IMG/VR virus record: IMGVR_UViG_3300034106_003074
Coordinates: 1 to 53,989 of that record
Length of the DNA: 53,989 nucleotides
Origin: a virus
Direction: 5' to 3' (one strand)
In this document: positions 9,130-17,475 of the stretch, one piece after another
Layout of the letters: each line of letters starts with the position of its first letter
Numbering within the stretch: the stretch's first letter is position 1
The notes under the pieces: generated by a model
The model's input: the letters and a program-made list of their open reading frames with translations, nothing else
Database searches by the model: none
What the model was told of the DNA's origin: nothing
Translations under genes and position numbers: made by a program

Positions 9130-9255
9130 TTAAAATGATTTGTAAACGAATGGGTCTCTTTTTTTAAGTTCTTCTAATTTTTTTTTAATTTTTTTCTTTG
9201 TTTGATATGCTTGATACCACTTTACAAAGAATGAGATAATAGGTAAATTTTTCAT
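9130..9255 (-). CDS. Small basic protein, 41 aa
   Basis: The ATG at 9255-9253 opens a 41-codon frame ending in TAA at 9130-9132. It fills a gap that would otherwise be empty between two glycan genes. The protein has a hydrophobic/aromatic start (NLPIISFFVKWYQAYQ), then a Lys-rich helix (KKKIKKKLEELKKRDP) and ends FVYKSF. It begins 6 nt after the stop of the E1-beta-like gene on the same strand. The pattern of a WY-rich start plus KKRDPF ending looks like a genuine small phage protein, possibly a membrane-associated or partner-binding peptide. Its function is unknown, and expression is inferred only from position and composition. Confidence 0.5.
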   Translation of the reverse strand: MKNLPIISFFVKWYQAYQTKKKIKKKLEELKKRDPFVYKSF

Positions 9256-9260
9256 ATTAG

Positions 9261-9803
9261 TTAGTTTTCGTAGTATAATGCAGGCCATTCAACAATAATA
9301 TGAACGCCACCTTCATTGTATGCATCTGTATATATCTTATAAATATCATTTGGATTTTTTAATTCCCAAATTTTTGTAAATTGTAATATGGATTTGAATT
9401 CTTGTGTATAATCGTTTCTATGTTGAATACCTGGGTCTAATGGATTTGTACTACCAACACCAACTCTAATTATGATGTTTGCTTTTTTACCCGTCATATT
9501 CTCAAACTTATCAGCATGATTTATTAACTGATTTGCAGCCGATACTAAAAAATCCCAACGTGGATAAAATGATATAACGGTTTTTCCTGTGATAGCTAAT
9601 CCTAAACTCATACCCATTTGAGTTTCTTCCATAACAGGTAATTCAATCATTTTTTCTTTTGGAACTTCACCCAGTGTTGTACTCATAGGGTTTCCCGCAT
9701 AGACAATTTGTTGCCCAACAAAGATTGTATCTTCTTTTTGAGCAAGAAATGTCATTGCTTTAGTAAGTTCATCTTTATATGGTGATAGTTGTGGTGTACT
9801 CAT
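9261..9803 (-). CDS. TPP enzyme, pyrimidine-binding (E1-beta/transketolase middle) half
   Basis: A 180-aa stand-alone pyrimidine-binding domain of thiamine-diphosphate enzymes of the 2-oxoacid dehydrogenase E1-beta/transketolase type. The start resembles E1-beta (DELTKAMTFLAQKEDTIFVGQQI), the Glu that activates TPP is likely in the LPVMEETQMGMSLG stretch (about residues 55-68), and the SFYPRWDFLVSAANQLINHA helix is typical of the fold. The C-terminal transketolase domain is absent, so this is a minimal half-enzyme. The complementary PP-binding half is encoded at 18676-19311, 8.9 kb upstream. Together they should form an alpha2beta2 TPP enzyme. In a nucleotide-sugar setting, such pairs could transfer a two-carbon or acyl unit onto a keto-sugar; this last point is inference. 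Confidence 0.85.
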   Translation of the reverse strand: MSTPQLSPYKDELTKAMTFLAQKEDTIFVGQQIVYAGNPMSTTLGEVPKEKMIELPVMEETQMGMSLGLAITGKTVISFYPRWDFLVSAANQLINHADKFENMTGKKANIIIRVGVGSTNPLDPGIQHRNDYTQEFKSILQFTKIWELKNPNDIYKIYTDAYNEGGVHIIVEWPALYYEN

Positions 9804-9804
9804 A

Positions 9805-10920
9805 TTATATGTTTAAATTTAAATGATGAAAATTGTGATTTACAAATTTGTTATTATTTATTTTATTTATTTCTTTTAAAAAATCATCAAACAATTCATG
9901 TTCTTCATTAAATACTTGCAACTCTTTTAAAGTTTCATCTGTATATGTTCCCCAATCTACTATTTGTCTATATTGTATCCATAAATCAAATGTTGAATCT
10001 TTAAATATATTAGTCATTATCTCATAAAACAAATGCATTTCTTTATAGTTGTGTTTACTAACTACCATAGAGCATATAAATTGGTTTATTGTTTTTTGTT
10101 TTGATAAAAATTTTAAATTGGTTATTAATCTATCCCAATTACTATTTAATCTAGTCTTATTTTCGTATGTATCTTTTGTTGCAGCGTCAATACTAACTTC
10201 TATTGTTTTAATGTAAGGACTTGCTTTCATTTGATTCCAAAGCTTTTCATCCAATAAATTACCATTGGTAATTATTTGCAATTGTTCTAACTTTGGATAT
10301 TTTGTTATATCAAAGTTTATCAAATAATCTCTATAAATCTTTGAGTAAAACGGGTCACCACTTCCTGTTACCATTATACATTTTAATCCACTTGCAAAGT
10401 TATCTTCAATGGATTTTAATAAATGCAACTTTGCTTTATGTTGAGGAGATTGTAAATCATCATTTGGAATTAAATTAACTCTACACGATGGACATTTTAA
10501 ATTACAACTTCTATCAAACCCAAATAAAATTTCTTGAGGAGGTAATTTAAAATTAATTACATCTTCTTCGGTATGTATATTATACACTTCTTTAAACTCT
10601 TCTATTTCTCTAAAAAAACAGGGCTTTCTACCTGTATTTATTAACTCATTTAATCTTGGGCATACCGTGTGATTGCAATATGTGTAAGTCCCATCTAAAA
10701 CTGATTTACGAATGTTTTTAGCGGGAGTAGATGTCCAATTTCTCATTACATCATCGGTTTCATTTATTGGAAACCAACTTTCATTTCCGTTCTCATCTAC
10801 TCTGATACTTTGCGGTGCCCAAGAAGGACAGCATACGAATTGAGATATCGATTGTACATCACTATACATAAACGGCATCTCACAAACGTATTTTTTAAGT
10901 ATGTCCTCTTTTTTATCCAT
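9805..10920 (-). CDS. Radical SAM enzyme 1 (SPASM-like)
   Basis: A 371-aa radical S-adenosylmethionine protein. The [4Fe-4S] motif CX3CX2C is at C139, C143 and C146 in DRSCNLKCPSC. A glycine-rich VTGSGDPFYS (about 183-192) takes the GGEP position, and SIDAATKDTYE (about 245-255) is the typical fifth-strand motif. Extra cysteines near the N-terminus (C30-C31, C82, C87) may bind an auxiliary cluster. Substrate unknown; within a sugar gene cluster it may carry out a radical dehydration, epimerisation, methylation or cross-link. Its start overlaps the stop of the upstream epimerase by one base (TAATG), implying translational coupling. Confidence 0.88.
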   Translation of the reverse strand: MDKKEDILKKYVCEMPFMYSDVQSISQFVCCPSWAPQSIRVDENGNESWFPINETDDVMRNWTSTPAKNIRKSVLDGTYTYCNHTVCPRLNELINTGRKPCFFREIEEFKEVYNIHTEEDVINFKLPPQEILFGFDRSCNLKCPSCRVNLIPNDDLQSPQHKAKLHLLKSIEDNFASGLKCIMVTGSGDPFYSKIYRDYLINFDITKYPKLEQLQIITNGNLLDEKLWNQMKASPYIKTIEVSIDAATKDTYENKTRLNSNWDRLITNLKFLSKQKTINQFICSMVVSKHNYKEMHLFYEIMTNIFKDSTFDLWIQYRQIVDWGTYTDETLKELQVFNEEHELFDDFLKEINKINNNKFVNHNFHHLNLNI

Positions 10921-11912
10921 TAAGGTTTTGAATTTGGGTTATATTGGTGTTTGTTAGCTTTATACCACTCAATAGTTTCTTTAAGAGCTTGTTTCAAATC
11001 TCTTTTTGGTTTCCATCCTAAATCATTAATCTTTTTAGAAGATAGTAATCTAATAGGAATCATTGGTGCTTTGTTATTAACATATTCAATTGGATTAGTG
11101 TTGTTATCCAATTCTTTAATTGTTGTAAGTGTTTCGTTTACCGTAAATCCTTCACCATAACATACATTAAAGATATCGTATGTATCGTTGTTTTCTGCTA
11201 CAAAGATAAAACCATCTGCCATATCTTCAACGTGTAGTAAATCTCTTACTTCAGTACCATCACCCCAAACTGGGATTGGGTTTAACCCATCTGCAACTTT
11301 ACGAATGTTTGCTGGAGTAACGTGACACTTTTCAAAATCAAACTTATCATTAGGTCCAAATGCATTTGAAGGTCTGACAATCAAACACTGCATTGGTTCG
11401 TGAATCTGATTTGAGAAAAAATCACATAACATTTCACCATATCTCTTCATACCACCAACTGCTTTATAAACAGGCAACATTGGAGTTGCGTGAACATTTA
11501 TATCTTCAGTACAAAATTCAGTACCCATATCTGGATAAGTTGTATTTGATGAAATAAACAAAAACTTACGAACTTTGTTTTTCCAACTCTGTTCCATAAG
11601 ATTTACATTCATCTCCACATTTGGAGTAACGTGTAATAGTGGATTGAATTTAGTATCCAATGCGTTTGATGTGTTCGCTGCACAATGAAAAACTACATCT
11701 ACATCTTTACTGATTAACTCACAAAACTCTGCATTTTGTAAATCTCCTTTGATATGTTCTACTTCGGATGTTCCTTCGAAATCATTTCTCAAATCTCTGC
11801 TAAATGATGTTGACCGAAGGTTTCTGTAACCCTTTTCATGTAATAACCTTAATAAATGTGAACCTATAAATCCACTTGCTCCTGTAACTAAAACTTTGTC
11901 TGTTTTTTTCAT
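10920..11912 (-). CDS. NAD-dependent sugar epimerase/dehydratase 1
   Basis: A 330-aa extended short-chain dehydrogenase/reductase acting on nucleotide sugars. The Rossmann motif is GASGFIG (11-17), a DVVFHCAANTS segment lies near residue 70-80, and later VRPSNAFGP and RDLLHVEDMADG are typical of the family. The catalytic Lys lies in GGMKRYGE, but the residue four positions before it is Val rather than the usual Tyr of YxxxK; some GDP-fucose-synthase-like branches place residues differently here. The reaction (4-epimerisation, 3,5-epimerisation/reduction or dehydration) cannot be assigned. The length is normal for the family. Confidence 0.88.
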   Translation of the reverse strand: MKKTDKVLVTGASGFIGSHLLRLLHEKGYRNLRSTSFSRDLRNDFEGTSEVEHIKGDLQNAEFCELISKDVDVVFHCAANTSNALDTKFNPLLHVTPNVEMNVNLMEQSWKNKVRKFLFISSNTTYPDMGTEFCTEDINVHATPMLPVYKAVGGMKRYGEMLCDFFSNQIHEPMQCLIVRPSNAFGPNDKFDFEKCHVTPANIRKVADGLNPIPVWGDGTEVRDLLHVEDMADGFIFVAENNDTYDIFNVCYGEGFTVNETLTTIKELDNNTNPIEYVNNKAPMIPIRLLSSKKINDLGWKPKRDLKQALKETIEWYKANKHQYNPNSKP

Positions 11913-11917
11913 TTTGT

Positions 11918-12961
11918 TTAATTAAAAATTTTCCAATTTAATACTACATCGTTTACAAATTTATGAGTTAATATGGATGATGTGTGCCCATACCAACTTT
12001 TTTCTAAATATTTCTTTTGCTCATCAATACTCATACCGTTCATTTCTCTCCACAAAACTTTTGGTAGATTATCAGTTTCTAATTCTAAATTAAAGTTTCT
12101 AATACTCCATTCTATTATTCCTCCGTATAAAGATACTAAATTTTCTTCAAAAAACCAAAAATATTTACTAAAATCTATCTTATCTGCATAAGTTTTTACA
12201 TACGCGTTATCAAATTCTAATTCTTTTTGTTCCCAAGTGTTGCAAATATCTCTATTTTGAATTATACATTCATAAACCGACTTATCTGTTGGTGTATGAT
12301 AATATGGTGGTGTTCTACCTTCTCTTAAATAATTTTTAGAAAAGTTGTTATTCATATTAAAAAACTTTATTTTTGTAATTCCATTTACTTCTAAAAAGTT
12401 AAGCAATAATAAAACATATTCAAACCATTCAAAATATCTTTCATCATAAGTCATAACTTTATCTAACCATGCAAATGTAACAGGGTCAATATTTATAGGA
12501 TTATTGGTTGGATTGAATCCACCAGTTAAATGAAAATACCCATGCTCGTATGGTGTTGTTTTTTCTTTACCATTTATTAGATAATCATTACTATGTACCC
12601 AACTGTTGTTGTGTTTAATATAACTAATTGCAGGGTTTTTATTATTATCATATTTTTCTGGTGAAATAAAAAATGAATTTCTAGTCAAAGTTGTCCATTG
12701 TGCAATTACTGATATATCATTTGGGTCTACCCCTTGTTTTAGTAAATCAGAAACTTTATAAATAATAGAACGAGCAATTGTTTTATTATCATTGGTTATG
12801 GTTCCGTAATTATGCAATTCATGAGTTTCTTTTAGATTTTCTTGTAACCAATGAGCCCAAGTCCAATTTTCAATTGGGTCTCTTTCCCATCGTTTTTCAT
12901 CTTCTAAATTACATCTATAATTGTTAGTAAAAGAACAGCCAGATACTACTATATGTTTCAT
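11918..12961 (-). CDS. SGNH-hydrolase-like protein 1
   Basis: A 347-aa protein starting MKHIVVSGCSFT, the block I GxSx pattern of SGNH/GDSL hydrolases, with the putative nucleophile in GCSF. A C-terminal GHTSSILTHKFVNDV (about residues 325-340) could hold the catalytic His. The start chosen is the ATG at 12961, which overlaps the upstream stop as ATGA; a start 45 nt further upstream would give a longer overlap and put 15 extra residues before the family motif. It belongs to a trio with 12958-13674 and 29394-30281, all sharing a GCSF start and an I.QWT motif. In glycan clusters, SGNH proteins commonly add or remove O-acetyl groups; that role is inferred. Confidence 0.7.
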   Translation of the reverse strand: MKHIVVSGCSFTNNYRCNLEDEKRWERDPIENWTWAHWLQENLKETHELHNYGTITNDNKTIARSIIYKVSDLLKQGVDPNDISVIAQWTTLTRNSFFISPEKYDNNKNPAISYIKHNNSWVHSNDYLINGKEKTTPYEHGYFHLTGGFNPTNNPINIDPVTFAWLDKVMTYDERYFEWFEYVLLLLNFLEVNGITKIKFFNMNNNFSKNYLREGRTPPYYHTPTDKSVYECIIQNRDICNTWEQKELEFDNAYVKTYADKIDFSKYFWFFEENLVSLYGGIIEWSIRNFNLELETDNLPKVLWREMNGMSIDEQKKYLEKSWYGHTSSILTHKFVNDVVLNWKIFN

Positions 12962-13674
12962 ATATAATTTAATGTTTGTAATTTGTTTGATAAAACATTT
13001 GCCCACATTTCATGTCCTTCTTTATTAGGATGGTCATTTTTAATTGTTTTAGTATACCCGCCAAATGTTTCCTTTAAGAAATTTGGATAATTTAGTATTT
13101 CATTATCTGAAATTATGCAACTATCCCACCCAAAAAAATGCAAATGTTTATAACCATTTAGCTCTAAATACGCATACAATGATTTTATATAATTTTTCGT
13201 TTTATTTATTTGATATTTTGTATTTAAAAAATATCCTATAAATCTCTGCAAATCATTATTGTGTAATTCTAATAATTTTTTTGTGGTTTCATCCGTTTTA
13301 TTATAATCTGAATTTTTATTTACTACATGTTTAGAAAATATTCCATAAAAATTTACGTCTTTTAATACTTTATCTGATACTGGAATTAATGCGTTTGGTA
13401 TTGTAAAATACCATTCTCTATTATCGTATGTTGTAGGAAGTTCCATACGGGTATAATGTGTCCATTGAATTATTAATACATCTTCTTTATTAAATCCTTC
13501 ATTTAAAATATAAAAAGCTTTTCTAAAAATATAATCGTTGGATGCCCCACAATTTCCAAAATTATGACAATCTACTTTATGTTTTTCAGAAAGCAATTTT
13601 GTATAATTTTCTATTTGAAAATTTTCTAAACCCTGACCTTCTGTAAAAGAGCATCCAACCGAATATAATTTCAT
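12958..13674 (-). CDS. SGNH-hydrolase-like protein 2
   Basis: A 238-aa protein with an SGNH layout: block I VGCSFTEG near residues 6-13, a NFGNCGASND segment (about 38-47, resembling the block with Gly and Asn oxyanion residues), LIIQWTHYTR, and a C-terminal DHPNKEGHEMWA resembling block V DxxH. The catalytic set is the most complete of the three paralogs. It is probably an intracellular esterase or acetyltransferase-like enzyme acting on a glycan or sugar intermediate. The ATG overlaps the upstream epimerase stop by one base, and its own stop overlaps the next start as ATGA. Confidence 0.75.
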   Translation of the reverse strand: MKLYSVGCSFTEGQGLENFQIENYTKLLSEKHKVDCHNFGNCGASNDYIFRKAFYILNEGFNKEDVLIIQWTHYTRMELPTTYDNREWYFTIPNALIPVSDKVLKDVNFYGIFSKHVVNKNSDYNKTDETTKKLLELHNNDLQRFIGYFLNTKYQINKTKNYIKSLYAYLELNGYKHLHFFGWDSCIISDNEILNYPNFLKETFGGYTKTIKNDHPNKEGHEMWANVLSNKLQTLNYI

Positions 13675-14672
13675 TACAACCTGCTTTTGTATTCTAAAAT
13701 TGATTTTGTTAATCCTTCTTTCAATGTAGTTTGTGGTAGGATTCCGTATTGTTTTTGTTTTTTAGAACCTAAACATCTAATAGGGTCTCCGTTTGTTTTT
13801 GTAGAATCCCATACTATGTTTTTAGTTTTACCTGTAATTTCGGTATAACATTCAACAATAGTTTCAATTGTATCTTTAATTGATACCGCTTCCGCACATC
13901 CAAAGTTAATAATATCTCTGACTTCCTTTTTAACTACATCAATCGATGCCTGTGCTACATCATCCCCAAATACAAAATCTCGTTTAGATGAACCATTACC
14001 CCAACAAACTATATCATCTCCCTCTACATTGAATAGTTTCCAAATGTTAGAAGATATTACAGTTGCATCTTGCGCAAAATTATCGTTTGTTCCATAGATG
14101 TTAGAAGGTCTAATTACAGTCCAATTATCCCAACCATACTGAACTCTTAATGAATCCAATGTAAGTTCTCCCATTCTCTTTGTCCAACCTGGATGCCAAT
14201 CTAAACGAGATGGGGTTGATGCCCAAGTTTCTTCTTGATTCCAAGTATCTTCTTCATTCATTACATCTGCTGGCTTATAAACTCCAACCGATGAAAGATA
14301 AACGAACCAATCAACCTTTGCATCAAAGGATGCTTTAATCATATTGGTATTAAACATCAACATTGGGAATAGATAATCAGCAGGACAAGTTGATGACCTT
14401 GCTGGTGAGCCTTTTACTCCTGCTATATGTAATACAATATTAATATCATCTAACTTAAACAAATCCTCACAATGTGAAAGATATGTTAAATCGGTTTTTA
14501 CCAATTCCAATCTATCTTGATATTGTCCCTTTAAGAAATTTAAATTTTCACTAAATCTTAAATCTACTGCATATACTTTTGCAGCATCTTCTTCTAAACA
14601 TTTTTTAACTGCTGGTAATCCTACCAATCCATTTGCTCCCGTAACCAGAACGGTTTTTCCTTTTAATTCCAT
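13674..14672 (-). CDS. NAD-dependent sugar epimerase/dehydratase 2
   Basis: A 332-aa extended SDR protein: Rossmann motif GANGLVG (12-18), VLHIAGVKGSPARS, SSVGVYKP, then PGWTKRMGE with the catalytic-site Lys, VIRPSNIYG and RDFVFGDDVA. The residue four before the Lys is Pro instead of Tyr. The WTKRMGE form recalls the GDP-fucose-synthase-like or related branch in which GWAKRMGEL is common, so a keto-sugar epimerase/reductase is likely. Cytosolic, acting on an NDP-sugar. It shares the cluster with two other SDRs and an RmlC-type epimerase, consistent with several steps on one deoxysugar pathway. Confidence 0.88.
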   Translation of the reverse strand: MELKGKTVLVTGANGLVGLPAVKKCLEEDAAKVYAVDLRFSENLNFLKGQYQDRLELVKTDLTYLSHCEDLFKLDDINIVLHIAGVKGSPARSSTCPADYLFPMLMFNTNMIKASFDAKVDWFVYLSSVGVYKPADVMNEEDTWNQEETWASTPSRLDWHPGWTKRMGELTLDSLRVQYGWDNWTVIRPSNIYGTNDNFAQDATVISSNIWKLFNVEGDDIVCWGNGSSKRDFVFGDDVAQASIDVVKKEVRDIINFGCAEAVSIKDTIETIVECYTEITGKTKNIVWDSTKTNGDPIRCLGSKKQKQYGILPQTTLKEGLTKSILEYKSRL

Positions 14673-14679
14673 TTTATTT

Positions 14680-16083
14680 TTATTTTGTTGTGTAATCTAT
14701 TTTTATTTTTTCAAATATCTCATCAAAACACTCATAGTTTTCAAATGAGTATATATGCTTTTGGTTATATAATAATATATCAATTATTGAATAATACCAA
14801 TTATGTAATTCCTCAATTGGTATATTTTTTAATTTAAGTAATTCTTTTTCTAAAAGTAATATTCTTTTTTTAGGGTCTATTTCTGAATCGTAACTCTCAT
14901 CTATAAATGGTTCAAATGTTTTAAAGCCCAGCCTCTTTAATTCTGCTAATGTTAGATAATCACCAAACACCAAAAATGGTTGTAGATTTGAAATTGGTTT
15001 AAATATTTTTTCTGAAAGGAAAACATTTGGTCCAAAAAATGTTTCAGTTACTAAATGAAAATATGAATCCGCATACCATTCTTTTTTATTATTTCTAACT
15101 CCAAATGCCTGTTTCTTATCAGATGGAACTTCTTTTGTATCATCTTCATACGGTAATAATGATTCTAATTGTGTTGTATATTTTTCAATATTTTCAAAGG
15201 TGTCATCATATACATTTGTTACGATACTTTTTAATTTATCTTTTTCTAATTGTTGTATAAATGTAAATAACCCATCTTTTAACAAATCATATTTTAATGC
15301 AAAATACCCCATCATAGTTCTTTGTGGTTTTTGCATTGTTCTATTTGGGGATAAAAATTTATGTTTTCTAATTTTAGTAGAATCCAAATCTTTTTCTTCA
15401 AATAATTCACACAAATACCCCAAATTACCAATCATTGGAAATGAATTTATTTCATCTGCGTATCCTCTTATAAATAAGTGTCCATTGTATATTTTTATTT
15501 TACTATCAGAATACATTTGATAATATTCAGAAAATTTACTTCCTCCTAAAATTATAATATTGGAACTATCAACTCCTAACTCATTTAATTGAAGTTCAAA
15601 TTTTCGTATATTATTTGAATCATATAACGGGTCGTGTATCATATTTACCAATATCTTCACTTTACCCAATTTAATTAAATCAAATAATTCAGGTTTTATA
15701 ATATCTTTTAAAAACCAACTATATTTTGTATCATTTAGTAAAAAATTGTTTTCACAATGTAGTGCAGAAAGTGTATCTTTTATTTCCAATGGATACACAT
15801 ATACAAAATCATCATCTTTAATTTGATTAAATGATACTATATTTTTAGGAAAATTTCTAGAAAAATAATTAAACAATTCCGAATGGTCAAATTTAATACT
15901 CTTTTCTTCCGATTGATATTGGAGCACCTGATACCAATCTAGTTTTAAATTATTTTTTAAAATATGTTGAATAAATTCCATAATAACAGGATGCATCCCA
16001 TTACCAAATGGTTTTAATTGTCCTTGTTCAATATACCAATCGGTATATATTATTTTAAAATTTGAACCATGTATTGCATTCAT
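14680..16083 (-). CDS. Glycosyltransferase-like protein, TEK-type paralog 2
   Basis: A 467-aa protein from the ATG at 16083, which leaves a one-base gap after the upstream stop. An ATG at 16110 is possible but would overlap the upstream gene by 26 nt. The C-terminus has the family signature VTETFFGPNVFLSEKIFKPISNLQPFLVFG followed by FKTFEPFIDESYD (listed here in two parts), very close to paralog 1. Residues about 140-160 (VKILVNMIHDP) could be a Rossmann-like strand of an N-terminal GT-B domain. A cytosolic sugar transferase using a nucleotide sugar is likely; donor and acceptor unknown. A LLLEKELLKLK helix follows the signature. Confidence 0.68.
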   Translation of the reverse strand: MNAIHGSNFKIIYTDWYIEQGQLKPFGNGMHPVIMEFIQHILKNNLKLDWYQVLQYQSEEKSIKFDHSELFNYFSRNFPKNIVSFNQIKDDDFVYVYPLEIKDTLSALHCENNFLLNDTKYSWFLKDIIKPELFDLIKLGKVKILVNMIHDPLYDSNNIRKFELQLNELGVDSSNIIILGGSKFSEYYQMYSDSKIKIYNGHLFIRGYADEINSFPMIGNLGYLCELFEEKDLDSTKIRKHKFLSPNRTMQKPQRTMMGYFALKYDLLKDGLFTFIQQLEKDKLKSIVTNVYDDTFENIEKYTTQLESLLPYEDDTKEVPSDKKQAFGVRNNKKEWYADSYFHLVTETFFGPNVFLSEKIFKPISNLQPFLVFGDYLTLAELKRLGFKTFEPFIDESYDSEIDPKKRILLLEKELLKLKNIPIEELHNWYYSIIDILLYNQKHIYSFENYECFDEIFEKIKIDYTTK

Positions 16084-16084
16084 A

Positions 16085-17044
16085 TTAATATCTGTATATT
16101 TTTTTAACACTATTCCCTACATAATTGTTATCGTGAAAGAAACTTTCAAATAACAATTCATTTTTTATATAATCTTTAGTACACATTAAATTAAAAATAT
16201 TATCTGAACTTTCTGGTGATATATTGTAATTTATATCGTTATTTATCATATCATTTACAAAATTTTTAATTCCATCTACTATTTTTATTTTATCACTAAA
16301 ATATTTCTGATTGTGTGTATCTGCTTCGTTTACAAACTCATCATTAACAATATCGATATATGTTCCAACTTTATCTGTAAATACTGATTCAAAAAATATA
16401 ATATTGTTTTTAAAATTACATTTTTCAAAATCATAAAAACCTTTTGTATTTTTCAAATCTATATTTCCTTTATAAGTCATATATCTACCTTTTAAATCTA
16501 AATCAAATGTTTTTTGTAAATAGTATTGAGTAGTTCCCTGATACCCACTATCAATCATATATACATTTTTACATTCTCCAATCGTATTATTAATATATTT
16601 TTTATATGAATCTCTTAATAGTTTGGCTTTGCCTAATATATCCGGAATACATAAATTTAAATTTGGTAATCTATTTAAAGTATCAATTTGAATATTAGTT
16701 TCTGTAACATAATTTAATCCAAATCTATCTTTAATCAATTCAGATAAAGTGCCTTGATATCTATGTAAATTAAATGATTCGTAGATATCATCTTCAGATA
16801 CAAATGAAGATAGTGATGATAATTTTCTTGATGTTTTAAAATAAATTGAATTTGGTAAATTATATTTTATTTTAAAATCTTGATATAATTGATTAAGAAA
16901 ATATCCTTCTCGTGAGTTAAATAAAATCAAATCACCATCTTTTATTTCATCTTTCAACCAATTAAAATAGTTAAATAATAATGGTCCAAAAAAGATGTAA
17001 CCAAGTTCTTCTAATGATTCTGGATTTTTAACAATATGACCCAT
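16085..17044 (-). CDS. COG5610-like protein (glycan-cluster partner of HAD hydrolases)
   Basis: A 319-aa protein resembling the C-terminal region of COG5610 proteins (HAD-type proteins found beside polysaccharide glycosyltransferases). Visible similarities are GYIFFGPLLFNYFNWLKDE followed by LILFNSREGYFLNQLY and a TSRKLSSLSS segment, and later MIDSGYQGTTQYYLQ. In COG5610 this part follows an N-terminal HAD domain. Here the HAD domain is a separate gene immediately upstream (17044-17475), sharing one base with this start. The two may work as a split enzyme. Biochemical role unknown; the assignment rests on remembered family patterns. Confidence 0.62.
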   Translation of the reverse strand: MGHIVKNPESLEELGYIFFGPLLFNYFNWLKDEIKDGDLILFNSREGYFLNQLYQDFKIKYNLPNSIYFKTSRKLSSLSSFVSEDDIYESFNLHRYQGTLSELIKDRFGLNYVTETNIQIDTLNRLPNLNLCIPDILGKAKLLRDSYKKYINNTIGECKNVYMIDSGYQGTTQYYLQKTFDLDLKGRYMTYKGNIDLKNTKGFYDFEKCNFKNNIIFFESVFTDKVGTYIDIVNDEFVNEADTHNQKYFSDKIKIVDGIKNFVNDMINNDINYNISPESSDNIFNLMCTKDYIKNELLFESFFHDNNYVGNSVKKIYRY

Positions 17045-17475
17045 TATAAGTAAACTTTAAATGAAGGTATGCCAAGTGAAATCCACAAATCAATTATTTC
17101 TTGTTTATCATCAAACGCACAATACACATCATCTTTGATAAAATCATTGTACATTTTTCGTTTTAACTCTACATCTTTAATATAATGATTTTCTTCACCT
17201 CGCATGAACAATCCATCATATTTAACTCCATGCATTTCTAACCAATCCTGTGTAGAATTAAGTATCATTCGTGGTCTACTAGTTAGTATATAAATTCCAT
17301 AATCATTATATAGGTGATTTATAATATCAATCATAGGTAAGTTAGGCCTATCTGATATTACATTTTTATAATCATATAAAACATCCCAATCGATACTATT
17401 ATCAGATTTGGTTGCAAGTGCATACCTTTTTTTATTTATTGAAAGAGTATTATCTATATCGACTATAACAATCAT
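17044..17475 (-). CDS. HAD phosphatase, polynucleotide-kinase-phosphatase-like
   Basis: A 143-aa minimal HAD phosphatase: motif I DIDNT (D6, D8), motif II LTSR (64-67), a Lys-containing KRKMYNDF segment as motif III, and motif IV FDDKQE (D122, D123). The layout, with RP...LP near residue 43-47, a MRGE segment and D.R.EVVE.W...G-like ending (DDKQEIIDLWISLGI), matches the 3'-phosphatase domain of T4 Pnkp-type proteins more than sugar phosphatases. No kinase domain is attached. Two readings compete: a nucleic-acid 3'-end phosphatase, or the missing HAD half of the downstream COG5610-like protein. Overlaps: ATGA with the upstream radical SAM gene and one base with the downstream gene. Confidence 0.8.
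   Translation of the reverse strand: MIVIVDIDNTLSINKKRYALATKSDNSIDWDVLYDYKNVISDRPNLPMIDIINHLYNDYGIYILTSRPRMILNSTQDWLEMHGVKYDGLFMRGEENHYIKDVELKRKMYNDFIKDDVYCAFDDKQEIIDLWISLGIPSFKVYL

Noticed and set aside
12958-13006. Start of the SGNH 1 gene at 13006
   Set aside because: It would overlap the upstream gene by 49 nt and add 15 residues before the GCSF motif that starts the paralogs. The ATGA overlap at 12961 matches the style of neighbouring gene junctions.
10920-14672. Two SDR proteins as dead enzymes because YxxxK lacks Tyr
   Set aside because: Both keep the Lys and all other family motifs. GWAKRMGE-like forms without Tyr at this position occur in accepted sugar epimerase branches, so inactivity cannot be claimed.
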